64,000 nt of DNA from NCBI GenBank assembly GCA_002633005.1, contig NMRA01000048.1:378903-442902 (forward strand), given 5' to 3'. The notes under the pieces were generated by a model. It had not been told where the DNA came from and ran no database searches. It worked only from the letters and a program-made list of their open reading frames with translations. Positions 1 through 11,835 of the stretch are shown here, in pieces. A program made the position numbers and the translations under genes. Each line of letters begins with the position of its first letter. Position 1 is the stretch's first letter. This DNA comes from Phoronis australis (taxonomy: Eukaryota > Phoronida > Phoronidae).

Positions 1-2114
1 CTTGTTGACAGGGTTAGATTAGAGCTAGTGTCCTTGTATATAAGCTCCGCCCCAGTTGTCAATCACTGAGCTGGTGAGCACTCAAGCCATATGACTTACT
101 GAGGCTTGGTCAAATATAGCTAAAAAAACAACTTTGGATTTTCAGAATGATTTTATTTTTCTTCAGTATACTGTGCATCAAGAATTAAAGATTAGGATGA
201 TATGAAAATGTAAAAAACAGTCAAAATTAATTTTTTTGTGTATCCACCTACCTTAAGGTACTTAATGACCTTAAAAACACCAAAATTTTCTTGCTCCCAA
301 AAGTAGCCACAGAAGTGATTTTCTAGGCTTCCTAGCCTGAGTCGAATGGACTGTGGCCTATCACTGACTCAAGTTCTGAGCCATGGCCAGCGCACATTTA
401 CAAGCTATCTCACAATGCCACTCGCAAGCCTATTTAAATTTGCACATTGTATTTTTTCCATAATTATTCTCAGCTTTATCTGGATTGTGCGTACGTACCT
501 TTAAACGCAAGTGTTAATGCGCTTCCACCGCTATCATCAGCTGAGCGCCTGTTGTCCTAAGGAGTTGGCGGCCCTTCCCAGGACTCCCTTTAACGGGTTG
601 ACCGACAGAGGAGACCAGACTCTGCCTAGCGGCAGGCTCTTCTGCTCGTGTTGTTGCAGTTGCTGCTAGTACTTCAGTAATATCCATCTGGAAGCCTTCT
701 CTGCGTCGTCTGCTGCATCGGATGTTAATGATTTCTTTGTCTTCGTCTCCATTCCCAACTTCTGTGCCAAATGAATAACCAATCGTGGTGGAAACCCTCC
801 ACACAGCCAATCTGTATACGAAAACCTCAACATTTCCAACACTTTAACTCACACTGCTCTCTGAGGTCTCCATACCTTACCATATTGGGTCTCCCATGGC
901 ATTGTTAGCTCTGTTACAACCACCTCTCCTTTAGTGTCCGAATGCAATACCAATATCTAGGAGTAAGTCTTTTCTGTACTATATGTATCAGAAACCATGC
1001 TTAACTATATAAGTCGACGTTTAGCATACCGTGAATAATACGCTTACAAGTCACGCTTTTCTAAAGATATGCGGGAATTTTCACCGCTCAGCCTTCTGAG
1101 CGGCTTGTACCAGGATCAAAGAGAGGGCGGCGCCGGAATCAGGTACAATTGTGATGACGCATTGCCCGATGCGAGCAAGACCCAATTAAATGTAATTATC
1201 CGACCATAAACTGTATTAAACATCTCTAACTGTACATAATGGCGAATTTTCAAAATGCATTAACCACAAATTTTCGTTATTAACGAACACCACGGCGGTA
1301 TTCAGCTGGAAAAAAACAACCAAGTGCGGTTTTCGATTTTTAAATATCGATGAACTAATAATCTAAAAATTAAAAGCATTGGGTACGATTGAAGATAAAC
1401 TACCGCGCGTATTGATTTACTCGGTGGATATACAAACGCTGATCAGACTTAACAATATCACATATATTCATTTTTAATATTCTTTCAATCTCGTTTAACC
1501 AGATTTTTGACCAGAAAACAGTTGTGGGGCCCACTTTCCATTTTTATTACAGACAAAGAGCTAGAGCAGTTATGTAGTCAGTGCCACCGATATTGTCCAG
1601 AAATTCCAAATCTTCAGTTTGGTCATCACCATATTTGCACGTTTGTATATATTTTATGATTTGAGTTCTAATAAAGATTAAACTTTAAAAACACGTGAAA
1701 TGTTTAGTGTACCTGTACTGTGGTAAGTTTAGGGATGGGCTCACAATGAAGTTAACTGGCGATCAAAATCTATCACTGTTTTGGTACTTCAAGCTCAAAA
1801 CTTGGATAAATGTTATCAACCCGTTCCCGGTAAGAAAAAAAAAAACAAGTGGGCAGAAGCATTAAAAATTAAATAAAGAAAACCAATATGAAACTTATCG
1901 TTCCTTTGGGAAGTGGTCTTTTGTGAAGATAAACACAAGTTAACCTTTTTAGTCATTTTGTAGTATATATAATGTACCAAGTTAAAACTACTTTCCAGAG
2001 TGTTGCAAGCTATAACTCTGCAAATGTCAGAGAAAACCAAATTAGGGGTACTAACAACAACCATTGTTGAGACAGTAATGCTAGCAATTATCTTTCCACT
2101 TCAGTAGCTCAGAT
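1..2114. other. No gene recognised
   Basis: AT-rich, with only short frames lacking splice or homology support. A minus-strand frame at 514-810 contains an Arg-rich stretch but nothing recognisable. Confidence 0.5.
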
Positions 2115-2960
2115 CTACATCAATACAAAGGGCGTGCTGAATAGGCCTCGCAAAACTTGTCTGGGGCTTAGGGAATCAGAGCGGTCACCAGTGTAAGCGA
2201 CAAATTCTCCACATGGTATCCACTTATTTGTCGTCGTTAGAATGCCTATCGTATCTCTCGTCTTGGTTACCGCTGCCTTCCTCCTCTTTCCAGGTCTGCA
2301 GAACTCTAGAAATGAAGGTCTGGTGCTGAACTTGTTCGATGTGTTCCTGCTTGGTTGTGTCTCCAAATGAATATTCCATGTGTAGGGGGGAGGGTTTGCT
2401 GGGCAATAGGACGTGATTCAAATTTCGCCACTTGTCGCACTTTAAACACTTAGGGAAAGTCATCTTCCATCAAGTCATCAGGTTTGTGGGTGCTGGCAGA
2501 AAACTCAGCCGCGCCGGTACAATTCTCATAACGTCTCTCCACTTAAGCTCCCTCGCTGGAACGTCTTTCCAAGTGCCGTCTTTTCACATCTCGACCGCGC
2601 TCGCCTATCGGCACTCTTCTTCAGAGTTCCTCACCTGTACTATGCGGTCTCTTCGTTCTTTCTAAGAGGACATTTCTTGGCCCAGTTGTTTGTAGAATAC
2701 CCCAACCCCTGCTTTCCACAGCACACCGTTCCTACAATCTGTCGGTGCTTTGTCCTACTTTCAGCATCTTCAGCGCACACGAGGCCCTCCAGCATCTTCC
2801 CGTATTTACTCCAGTGATGCTGTTCTTGAATCAAAATGTGCTTTATATCGTGCGTCTGACAAAGCCCGATTAAGTATGTCTTGAAGGCCCGACATGTCCA
2901 GTCTATACGGAAGCTATTTGGCAACTCCCCGAAATGTCTAAAGAACTTCCCCTACTTGAA
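2115..2960 (-). mobile_element. Degenerate RLE-type retroelement tail, copy 1
   Basis: Read on the minus strand across several frames, this matches the C-terminal part of a widespread animal non-LTR element type: HRQIVGTVCCGKQGLGYST, then a CCHC-like finger CLKC...NLNHVLL, then AAVTKTRDTIGILTTTNKW. The order agrees with the better copy at 23,190-24,520. Stops and frame changes show it is long dead. In intact relatives the finger is followed by a restriction-like endonuclease; assignment to the R2/Hero/NeSL side of the tree is inference. Confidence 0.6.
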
Positions 2961-4745
2961 GGATGGTAAATTCATATTCTTTTGTTATGCCGACATACTC
3001 TACGTACCTAGATCTAAAACAGAGAAATACGGTAAGGCGAAATTTCGTTTTGCTGCCGCCAAGGTCTGAAACAGCCTCCAAGAAGGGTTGCTGAATCTTT
3101 CAGCCTGTTTCAGAAACTGCTTCGGATCTAGACTAGTGCAAATGCAGCCATTGTAAATCATCATCATCGTCATTATCACTTATTTGTATTTCAATGCACG
3201 TAGCCTAAAACATAGTTACTTATTCGTTCTTATCAATATTTTTCGATTTATCTTATTAATTTTATAATCCATATTCTCTACCTCTAGATTTTTATTTTAT
3301 TTATCTTTCGATTTTTACTGTGGATCTAGTGTACTTTGTTTAGCTCAAATTTGTAACTAAGCATTGGTCTTTTAATTGTGTTGGTCATTAAAATAACCCG
3401 ATGGGCCTAATGTTACCGATGTAAAATAAACCATCTTCTATCTTGGTATAAGTTACGTGTCTAATATTCTTGGATAACGCCAACACTTTGTATATAGCTT
3501 GATCTTTGCACAAAGAAAAATGGTAAAATGAGACATTAAATATTTATCAATTTTATATTCCTTAAAGCCTAACTTCAACGGAATTTTGTTACTTCAGATG
3601 TATTAGGCTAACCAGATAGTTCTAGCAAATACTTGGTAAAAAAAGAGTTCAATCACGCAAATGTAAGCCCGTCAAATGATTAATGAAGCTGCCTTTTCCT
3701 GCCATGTTGCGTCTCCGCGAGATCCCAGCACAAACAACAAAAGATTGTATTGAACAGGGGTCTGAACAGAACACCATTGAGTGCGGGTGTTATTCGCAGC
3801 TGTTTGAATTAAAAGGTGATTCTCGCGGTGACGTAGACGAAAGCAAGCTAATACGCCTAACACTTCGTTGCATTTGGCAAATTTGTGGCACTAATAGGCT
3901 AAAGCGATGCTCTTAACATACTGTAGGAACCAAATTTACATGTGTTACCGTTGAAGATAGGCTTTAAGAGCCATTTAAACAAAAACAGACCAAATTACAT
4001 TATTCAATGTGGTTCTCTGACGCTGAAACAAAAGTCAACAAAATTACCTTATAACCATCTCCTCCTCTCACGTAAAGAACTAGCGTGACGTCACATATCA
4101 ATTATGACATCAAGCTTGCTTACTTTTTATGATTACCATGTTTCTGTATGTCGCTCTTAATTACGTACATGTCCAAAGTACGAGTTGTTGCTCCCAATAA
4201 AAACTTCACGCTCTGTTGAAAAGCAAAGAACTAATACGTAGCGTAGCCAAAGTTGAAAGGTCAATTGCGTCGAGCACCCTTCAACAGAAGGAGAAGCAAA
4301 CTTAATTTTATTATTTTTTGAAGGTGATCTCATTTCGTCGTCCCGGAACGGCGATTTTGTCTTTCAGTCTTAAAAGCTAGGACTTAGTGACTGTCGTTGA
4401 GACCTGTCTATGAAACACCATGTAGCCCGACTTTTGACCTTTTCAGGCTTCTTTTACAAGTGCATCATAGAAATATTTCCTGTCACCGCCTCTGATGACA
4501 AGAGTGCTATCCGGAACCCCGCCAGTCACTTGCGTAGCCAGACGTTTTCAATAGGTGGGGTAAATTTGGGAACCGTTAAAGCAACCGACCGGTTGGAGTT
4601 GTTCCCTCTCTCCACGGAAATTTCTGTTCTTAGAAATAATTTTTCTAATTGACGTTTGATTATTAGTTGCTCTTGTTTTTTAATAAGTTATTTTTCCAAA
4701 TGAAACAAACAAATCAAGGAAAATGTGTACTTAAGACAAAACACC
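2961..4745. other. No gene recognised
   Basis: Short frames on both strands, including a 77-codon plus-strand frame at 3683-3916. None has splice, domain or repeat support. Confidence 0.45.
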
Positions 4746-4787
4746 ATGTATACATACGCGTGCGCGCGCACACACGCGCACGCGCGC
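4746..4787. repeat. 42-bp perfect alternating purine-pyrimidine tract
   Basis: Every base alternates purine and pyrimidine, with a core rich in CG and CA steps. Such tracts favour the left-handed Z form under torsional stress. Confidence 0.85.
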
Positions 4788-5719
4788 TTAAAAAAAACAT
4801 GGTTGTTGCCGATTAGTAATAGCAGGTTCTCCACAAACAGTTGATGGGCTTCTGTTTCATCTTTATTGCACGTTTAAAAGCAGCATAATTAATCCAGTTT
4901 GAAAGCTTGTATCATTTGTTCAATATCTCCCAGATCAGAAATTTGTTTTCAAAATCCAAAACTTCCTTCACAAAAACTATGCTGGTTTTTTAAAAACTTT
5001 TGAAAATACAATTCCCCATCTATCAAAATATTTTTGTTGCATGAGATAACAACTAACTTTAACTTGATTTAAAGATCAACCCCATATGTTTTGAAAATAC
5101 AGTTTGGAAACACTTAAAAACTGAATCGTTTCCATCCAAGCAGCGGTTAACCCTCGTTACTAGCGACTTGAGTATAATATTTACGCCAGGAACTTAAAAA
5201 AAACCATGTTCATAAGAGTTGAGTCACTTATTTTTACTGAACACAATTTTTATTTTAGTATCTACTTTCATTCAATGTGCTTCATATATCCTTAAATTAA
5301 TCATTACATAGAGTAATCTTAAGAATGCAGAAGTTTGACTACACTAATTCTGCCTAGCAAAGAAATGTTGTGACTTTTCCCGGCAGACATTGAAAAACCT
5401 TTTAAGCGATATAATTGTAAGTTCAACTTAAGAAAAATCATTTTCTTATTTGTTATTAGTGAAAGATATACTCAAGCTCTTGATTGGTTTCCCAATCCAC
5501 TTGAAGCCGTAATGTGGGTCAGTTCACTCTTTTTCTCACACTTTCACCCTCGGTTAAAAAGTCATCCAGTTGCCTAACCCCACTGAGGAATTTCCTTCGT
5601 GACAGGTATAGGGGCTGTAATTTCCATTTGACAAATTGGGAAAATAATGGAGTAACAATTAATTATTTCGAATTTTAAAGCCTATTTTCAACGGTAACAC
5701 CTGAAAATTTTGTGTGACG

Positions 5720-6430
5720 GTTGACAGTGTGGCGGTTCGCATGTCCAAGGCAACTCCACCCTCTCAACATGGTGACGGAGGGCCTTCCTCAACAATTAGC
5801 GGCTGACATGGATCCAAATTTGAATGTTCAATCCTATGAGGACGACACAGCTCTGTGTGCCCAGCATCGATCCTGATACATGTCCTATCTTGTTCAGAAT
5901 GCCACATGGACTCAGTCAGTTGGCTTAGAAATTAGTGGCAGCCAAACAAAGTTGATTACATTCATCTGGAAGCTTAAATGGTCAATGCGGCCTTTAACGC
6001 TGAATGGTCAACATCTTGATTTTGTGTAAAAGGCAACTTGCCTTGGTGTCATTTTACACCATTGCTTTTTATGGACCCCGAAAATAACAGAAAAAATCTA
6101 GAACCAAAACTGCGCTGGGGAAATGCAGTCGTGCGGTGGGTAATACTTGTGAAATGTCTCCCAGGAATATGTTCCGTGTCGGAGTTGAAACAGAGTACAA
6201 TTTTCAACAAGTTGATTCAGTTGCAACGTCTAGCTAGCTGCCTGTGCATCACCTCTACTTTTCCAGGGACGCCTCCTTTAGCCCTAGAAATGCTAATGGG
6301 TCTACCACCACTGTGCATATATCTTAAAGGAGGATGCCACCATAGACTATAGTACATGGACCGCCAACGAAATCTGTGATCTAACGCATAAGCCCTTACG
6401 TCATTATTCACTGGCGACACCTGGCTAAAT
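5720..6430 (+). mobile_element. LINE reverse transcriptase fragment, degenerate
   Basis: Palm motif SYEDDTALC at about 5,827-5,853 (the usual YADD has become YEDD), preceded by EGLPQQLAADMDPN. The thumb and connector follow: LIQLQRLASCLCITSTF, then LEMLMGLPPLCIYLK at 6,287-6,330. The LQRLA...ITG..TTP..ALE.L.GLPPL pattern is typical of Jockey/R1/LOA-type elements. Internal stops and a frame change near 6,030 show it is inactive. Confidence 0.75.
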
Positions 6431-7585
6431 TTTCTGGTGCCATTTCCGGCAAGTACGTCGTCTGCTAATTATGGTCGGCTGCTGTGTGGCCGGTTGTACA
6501 CGCGAAATGCAAAGAGATTAGCTCTGATAGGCCTACTACTTAATCCTGTCTTCACCAAATCCATTTTTCTTTTCTCCGTTTTGATGAAAACTATCTGGTA
6601 AACATTTTGACAAAAATTGTCCGCTAAATTTCTTCCAAAGGTAGTGACTCGTGAACTCTTGTCCTTACTAGGAACTTCAGCCATAGTCTTGTGAGCGAAT
6701 TAACCAAATTACTCTTCGCTGGCCTTGATCAGACGGTTGGTCTCAGCAGAATGCGCATATTTGGCCAGGATTTGGAACAGCGGTTTCAATAAATTCACAC
6801 TGATTCGTGTTAACACTTTAGAAATAACCACCTGGACCAGTCAAAATCTATTCAACAGCAGGTTACATACTCATTTATTAATGTGACTGTTTGCCGCACA
6901 AAACTTGAACCATCTTAGCCAAGTACGCTGCAGCCTATGAAAATACCGAAAACTAACCGGAGTTTCAACTTCTTTGCAAACATGGAACAGGGATATCAAA
7001 GGGGTATGAAGGTTGTTTTTATGCTTCAATGTTACATTTTTGTAAGCAGACAAATGTTTTTTTTTTTAAATCTGCCTTAATTCCTACTATTTCAAAAGTA
7101 TTTCCAACCTTACGCCTTTCAAATGAACATTTATGACACAAACGTAATTCTTCAACCGGTTTTGTAAAGTCCTTCATCACTCTATATAATATGAACCAAT
7201 CCTACTCCTAATGTAACAAAAAGGCCCCGTGCGCTCATCCAAAACCTTTACGACAAACAGATGGCGCTGGATGCAATGATGCTTTACTAACAGGTAGCGC
7301 TGCTCACAGTCATTTGACATTCTTGTGTGAACTGAATCTTGACCTACCCTCTAACACAGCGCCACCTATACTGCAAAGTGGCCTTTCGTTTAGCACTGTG
7401 ATAGAGTGTAAATCTTGACCCTGCACCTTTTAAACCTTCATTCTACAGCTGCTGACGTCACATCGCCGTTGTGACATGATGAGCTCAGTGCTTCACTCTT
7501 TGTTTATACTGTCAGCTGTTATTAATCATGGCCACCAACATGTTTATAGTGCATGGTTCAGTTCGTTAAATAGATACTATCTCAA
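6431..7585. other. No gene recognised
   Basis: Partly the trailing end of the LINE fragment, otherwise unassigned. No splice-supported frame. Confidence 0.4.
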
Positions 7586-7983
7586 GGGCCTTTCATACTA
7601 ACGTCGACGCGTCGATGGTTTGGGGAGTTGCGGTCAGTATGAACGCTTAACTCCGGTCCAATCGAAGTTATCGCCAGGTGCCACTGTTATCGTCAGTTAC
7701 AGAGTAGTGCCGTCACTAATAACTACTTATTTTTGGTTTAATGATAACCAATCGATTTAAAAATGAGTTTTATATCATTTAGCACATTTAAATGTTCCAA
7801 ATTGTCACATTGAAAAAATCTTAGCGTGCAGCGCTACCTTGCGATAACTTCTATGACGTCAGCGTCACCAACCCTTTACTTCGATGGTCATTAACTACCG
7901 AAGCCAGTATGAACGGTCCAGTTAACTGCGCTGTTTACGTCGACGCTCCGCTCAAACCGGAGTTAAGGCAATATGAAAGGGCC
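7586..7983. mobile_element. MITE-like element with short terminal inverted repeats
   Basis: The left end GGGCCTTTCATACT is mirrored by the right end AATATGAAAGGGCC, with two mismatches. The interior carries further CGTCGACG and ACTCCGG words in both orientations and no coding frame. About 398 bp. A target duplication is not clear. Confidence 0.55.
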
Positions 7984-8191
7984 TTAAACAGTACACACCA
8001 TGGATTTTTGCACATTTTGAATTACCGGTGGCCACAGACTAAATGTATGACGTAAAATTTAGCTAAACCCATGTCTATTTTGTCTAATTTGCTCGAAATT
8101 TTGTTTTTTCTTTCAATTTTGTCAATTTTCACATTTCCCGCCATGTGATGTCATGGGTTGAACACAAGAGATCAATGACTAGCATTGAACA

Positions 8192-8446
8192 ATGGCGGAG
8201 AGCAGGGAATTTGAAAGCGACGACGATTATGAGCAAGAATTGAACAAATACTATGAAAAAACGTACGGGAATGGTGGCCAGGATGAGGAAATGGGGTTGC
8301 ACGAAAGCGAGAACAAGTTTAATGTGCTCAGGCTTCCGGCTGCGTACTTTTCTACTTTGAGCCTTACCAACTGGATCCTCCCGCGAGAGAAGCGGCCTCG
8401 GGCTCGGCGAGTCAACCCAGTCATCCAACAGACGATCCTGAATTAA
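8192..8446 (+). CDS. Possible short acidic protein or first exon, unidentified
   Basis: An 84-codon frame with a good start context (AACAATGG). The N-terminal half is acidic (FESDDDYEQELNKYYEKTYG) and the C-terminal part basic. It lies between inverted copies of a GTCATGGGTTGAAC word (near 8,149 and 8,818) and abuts a THAP-like remnant on the other strand. It may be an element-encoded exon; I cannot assign a function. Confidence 0.3.
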   Translation: MAESREFESDDDYEQELNKYYEKTYGNGGQDEEMGLHESENKFNVLRLPAAYFSTLSLTNWILPREKRPRARRVNPVIQQTILN

Positions 8447-8705
8447 GAGCTGATGTTTCTGAATGGTAAATATTGTCCTTTATTGAACCAGGCCTTCAAC
8501 GTAACGTCTCCTGTGACTGGAGTCGAAACACGAGTCCTCAAAGTGGGCAGAACACAGAGTGGCCCCGTACCGAATCGCTTGGTCCACGATGACGTCCCAC
8601 ACTCTCGTTCGGCGCACGAAGCGATGCCACTTCTGCGCAACTTTGGTGTCATTCGGAACACCGAGACGTTCTCCGCCTGGCTGCTGTTGCTGAAGCCTCC
8701 GGAAA
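8447..8705 (-). pseudogene. THAP-type zinc finger remnant
   Basis: The minus strand encodes VAQKWHRFVRRTRVWD and LCSAHFEDSCFD, the W...R and C-x2-H-F core of a THAP domain. The following conserved basic motif (TLKAWFNKG, compare LKPxAVP) lies in another frame, indicating a frameshift. The N-terminal CxxC pair was not found. THAP domains occur in P-element-like transposases and in host regulators; the break and the flanking inverted words suggest a transposon relic. Confidence 0.55.
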
Positions 8706-9080
8706 CACATCTTTTGATCCCTCTACGAACCTTCTAGACGCTAAATGTACTTTGCTTTCTCTTCACTCTATACACTTTGTGTCTGATCCGAATAGTATGG
8801 CGAACGAATTGGGTTCAACCCATGACGTTGTACATAATTATTATTTTTTTTCAATTTTTGTATGCTTCTTTATGAGCTGTGCACTAAAGGCACTGAAATC
8901 ATGTAAGATATAATAATAAAATTTATTTTGAGGTACTAGAGTCATGTTGTGTACACTTTAAGGGCGAAGTCACTTATGCAGCGCTTCTTCTACACAGAAG
9001 TCACAGGAACGTGTGTAATAAGTTAATTAAGTATATTGGACATGCTTAGGGATGTCTCGATTACAGTTTTATATCATGCA

Positions 9081-9390
9081 AACAATTTCTTTTAGAGAAT
9101 GCCGGATGTTTTGTAGCAGAACACAAAAATGAGGTGGTTTATTACACGGACGGCTCTAAACTGCAAATTGGCCAAGCAGGTGCTGGAATCTAAGCCTTCC
9201 TATCGCTCAACTGGTTTGACAATACAACACCTATCTCGGCAACAAGTCAATCACCATCTAGACAAGCGGCAAAAGAAGCCCTTAACGAAACCAAGGGTCA
9301 ACTCTTGCTGTGTTAAGGTTATCGCAAACTTATCTCCTAACCTCCATTCTAACTCATGTTTAAAAAACCTGGCCACGTTTTATTAAAAAT
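9081..9390 (+). mobile_element. LINE RNase H domain fragment
   Basis: The frame AGCFVAEHKNEVVYYTDGSK then QIGQAGAGI starts near 9,104; YTDGSK is the first catalytic motif of retroelement RNase H. It is followed, after a stop, by QAAKEALNETKGQLL, resembling the next conserved helix. It probably comes from the same class of element as the reverse transcriptase fragment at 5.7-6.4 kb. Confidence 0.65.
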
Positions 9391-10546
9391 ATGCATTTTC
9401 TGAAAGAAAAAATATCAGAAATTGTAAAAATATGTTTTTATATTTATATGTCATTATTATTACGTTACCACCTTTAAGTCGAAATGTCACTGGTAAGAAA
9501 GGTACTCCTATAGGAAAATAGTCCTTCGGTCAATTTTAATGAGACCCTTTTTAAATGAAAACTTCACAATGGTTTACCTAAAAAGTGCCGAATTAACTCG
9601 CAAAACGTAGTTCATTTTTTGAAAATAGCACTGTCGTATTTGTCAATCTTACGGTACGAAAAATTAGGCTGATGAAAGGAAAACCCTAACAGCATTTTTG
9701 AGATTGATAAATGAATGTTACAATTGGACAGTTTGGGTGAAACTCACCGAACCGTGTTTGAGAACTCTTGTTCCTGTATAAAAAATAATTGCAGGCGGTC
9801 TGGCACACGTTGTACCAGACGTGCGCTGGCCGCGCATGTGGGCCCATTGCACTGATCTCTTGTTCCTAAGTTCAAATTAAGTTGATTTGCCGAAGCTGAG
9901 AAAAAGCCTCAAACGGTTACTAATCACCAAAATTCATGCTCAGTGTTATCGATTAATTATTCGGTAAAAATGTATTTATGGTTAATATAACAAGTCATGC
10001 TATTACCTTGTTTGCTATTTCAACATTCACTCGTGATGTCAAATTGCATTGGCACTGAACTTATTTATCACTAATTTTGTAATACGGGCTACTATACATT
10101 GAATGAAACTAGGTCAGTGTAGGAGTTTAACTCTTCATGGCGGTACATTGTAGTTCAGAAACGACTTATAATTTTCTGAATATTAAACTTATTGGTAGGT
10201 TGGGAAGTATTAGAGACTACGTGTTGCGGGATGTCGGTGAATGTAACTTAAAACGTTTGTTATTAGTGTCAAGATGGCAGTAATCAATCGTTCCCATGAG
10301 GTAAATTCGTATGTTTTCTGTGATGAATTAATTTTACAATCGTCCTTGGCACTAGGTATAATTATAGGCCCCCGTACTGTTGTAAAGGTGTCCAGATCGA
10401 GTTCCCCTTTATAGTGTTATTTGTCATTGCATAACCTTCTAAGTGAAATAAATCATGGACATCGGAGTAAGAGACCCATATTACCTGCCAAGTAAGCAAA
10501 TTACGTCAAATGACTCGGAGACATCGTTACAGCGACCAGCGAAGGG
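9391..10546. other. No gene recognised
   Basis: AT-rich, no supported frame. A short GC-rich patch near 9,795-9,850 is unexplained. Confidence 0.45.
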
Positions 10547-10767
10547 AGGGGGGGGGGGGGGGGGGNNNNNNNNNNNNNNNNNNNNNNNNNNNNNNNNNNN
10601 NNNNNNNNNNNNNNNNNNNNNNNNNNNNNNNNNNNNNNNNNNNNNNNNNNNNNNNNNNNNNNNNNNNNNNNNNNNNNNNNNNNNNNNNNNNNNNNNNNNN
10701 NNNNNNNNNNNNNNNNNNNNNNNNNNNNNNNNNNNNNNNNNNNNNNNNNNNNNNNGGGGGGGGGGGG
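10547..10767. other. Assembly gap between G homopolymers
   Basis: A G run (10,547-10,565), 190 N (10,566-10,755), then a G run (10,756-10,767). The sequencing or assembly failed inside a poly-G or G-rich repeat. Reading frames across it are meaningless. Confidence 0.95.
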
Positions 10768-11480
10768 CAATGATCCGAAAGCCTTCGTCGACTGGAGCTA
10801 TAATTAAGGGGCGCCGATGTCTACAGGGTAGGGGGATGCAAGGAGCCTTTGTCGACTAGGGGAAGGGGCGCCGGCCAAGGACGAGGCCAATGAATAAGGA
10901 GCTACTGAGGTGTTCTCTTAACGCCGGGGGGCCGGGGGGCATGAAGCCTTAATTTGACCTGGGACCGTCGACTAGGGGATACGCCAAGGATCAGGTGTCA
11001 ACAGGGGAGTCAGGGAGCCTTTCTCGATCGACTTGGGGAGGGGGCGCCAAGTGTCGTGTCAACACTGAGCCCGCGCGGCGTGGGAGAACGAACAAAGGGG
11101 GTCTACTGAACGCGCGTGAGTGAGGTCATCGTCGTGGTGCGCCGGGTATATCAGATTAAGGGAAGTGGAGGGAGGGAAAGGAACGAGTTGAAGTAATGTG
11201 TGGGATCGGGGCTAGTGTCTTCAGTTTGCGAGCAAAGGCGCGGCCGCGGCCGGGCGGGTGCGGGACCGTCCGGGTCCGAAATTATAGTGGCTACCCCATA
11301 GTTCACAGTCAATTTAGACCCCATTAAAAAGCGACCCGGGTAATTTTTAACATTGAAAAACTACCCGGGGTCATTTTAATAAAAAAAAAACTTTCACGGG
11401 TCATTTTTTTAGTTCAGTATCCGCATCCACACGGGCCCGGCGCCCGGCGCCGGTGTGCCGCGGCGGATAGACCTATGCGG
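10768..11480. repeat. GC-rich degenerate minisatellite
   Basis: The word GTCGACTAGGGG and close variants recur near 10,784, 10,846, 10,966 and 11,022, several times followed by GGGGCGCC. Further on, three A/T-rich units each contain a CCCGGGT-like core (11,320-11,410). Base composition is far from the surrounding DNA. No rRNA or tRNA similarity seen. Confidence 0.5.
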
Positions 11481-11589
11481 CCGGCCGGGTTAGCCTACTG
11501 GTATTTTGAGATCACGGCAAGGATGCTCAGATGATCATGACAGTGTTCAACCGCGGTTTGGTGATTAAAGGGTTGCAGCTCATGAATTA

Positions 11590-11777
11590 GTGGAGAGGCA
11601 CAGCCATAGGGATGACAGGTGTCGCGTGAAATTTCTTCCCCATGAAATTGCAAAGATGCATGATCGCAAGTACAGTGAGAGTGACGTGAAGAAGTGTTTG
11701 AAAGATGGGTCCCTTCCGTTAACTTTGACGCAAGGCTTTACGAAGTTGTGGCAAGGACTTTCGCCGTTTCGGCTAGG
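11590..11777 (+). CDS. Possible single exon, unidentified
   Basis: An open frame MERHSHRDDRCRVKFLPHE to LWQGLSPFRLG followed by a consensus GTAAGT donor. The composition is protein-like, but no partner exon was found and the upstream in-frame sequence is closed. It could be a first exon or an element remnant. Confidence 0.25.
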
Positions 11778-11835
11778 TAAGTCGACTAAGACTAAAGTGA
11801 TAGGCCTACTTCAATTATTATTGACCCTTGTTTAA

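Noticed and set aside
2224-2463. CW-type zinc finger (CxxCxKWR pattern on the minus strand)
   Set aside because: The flanking pieces and their order match the CCHC finger region of the retroelement copy at 23.8-24.0 kb, which explains the pattern better.
10455-10859. Frames spanning the N gap
   Set aside because: They exist only because N codons are read as unknown residues.
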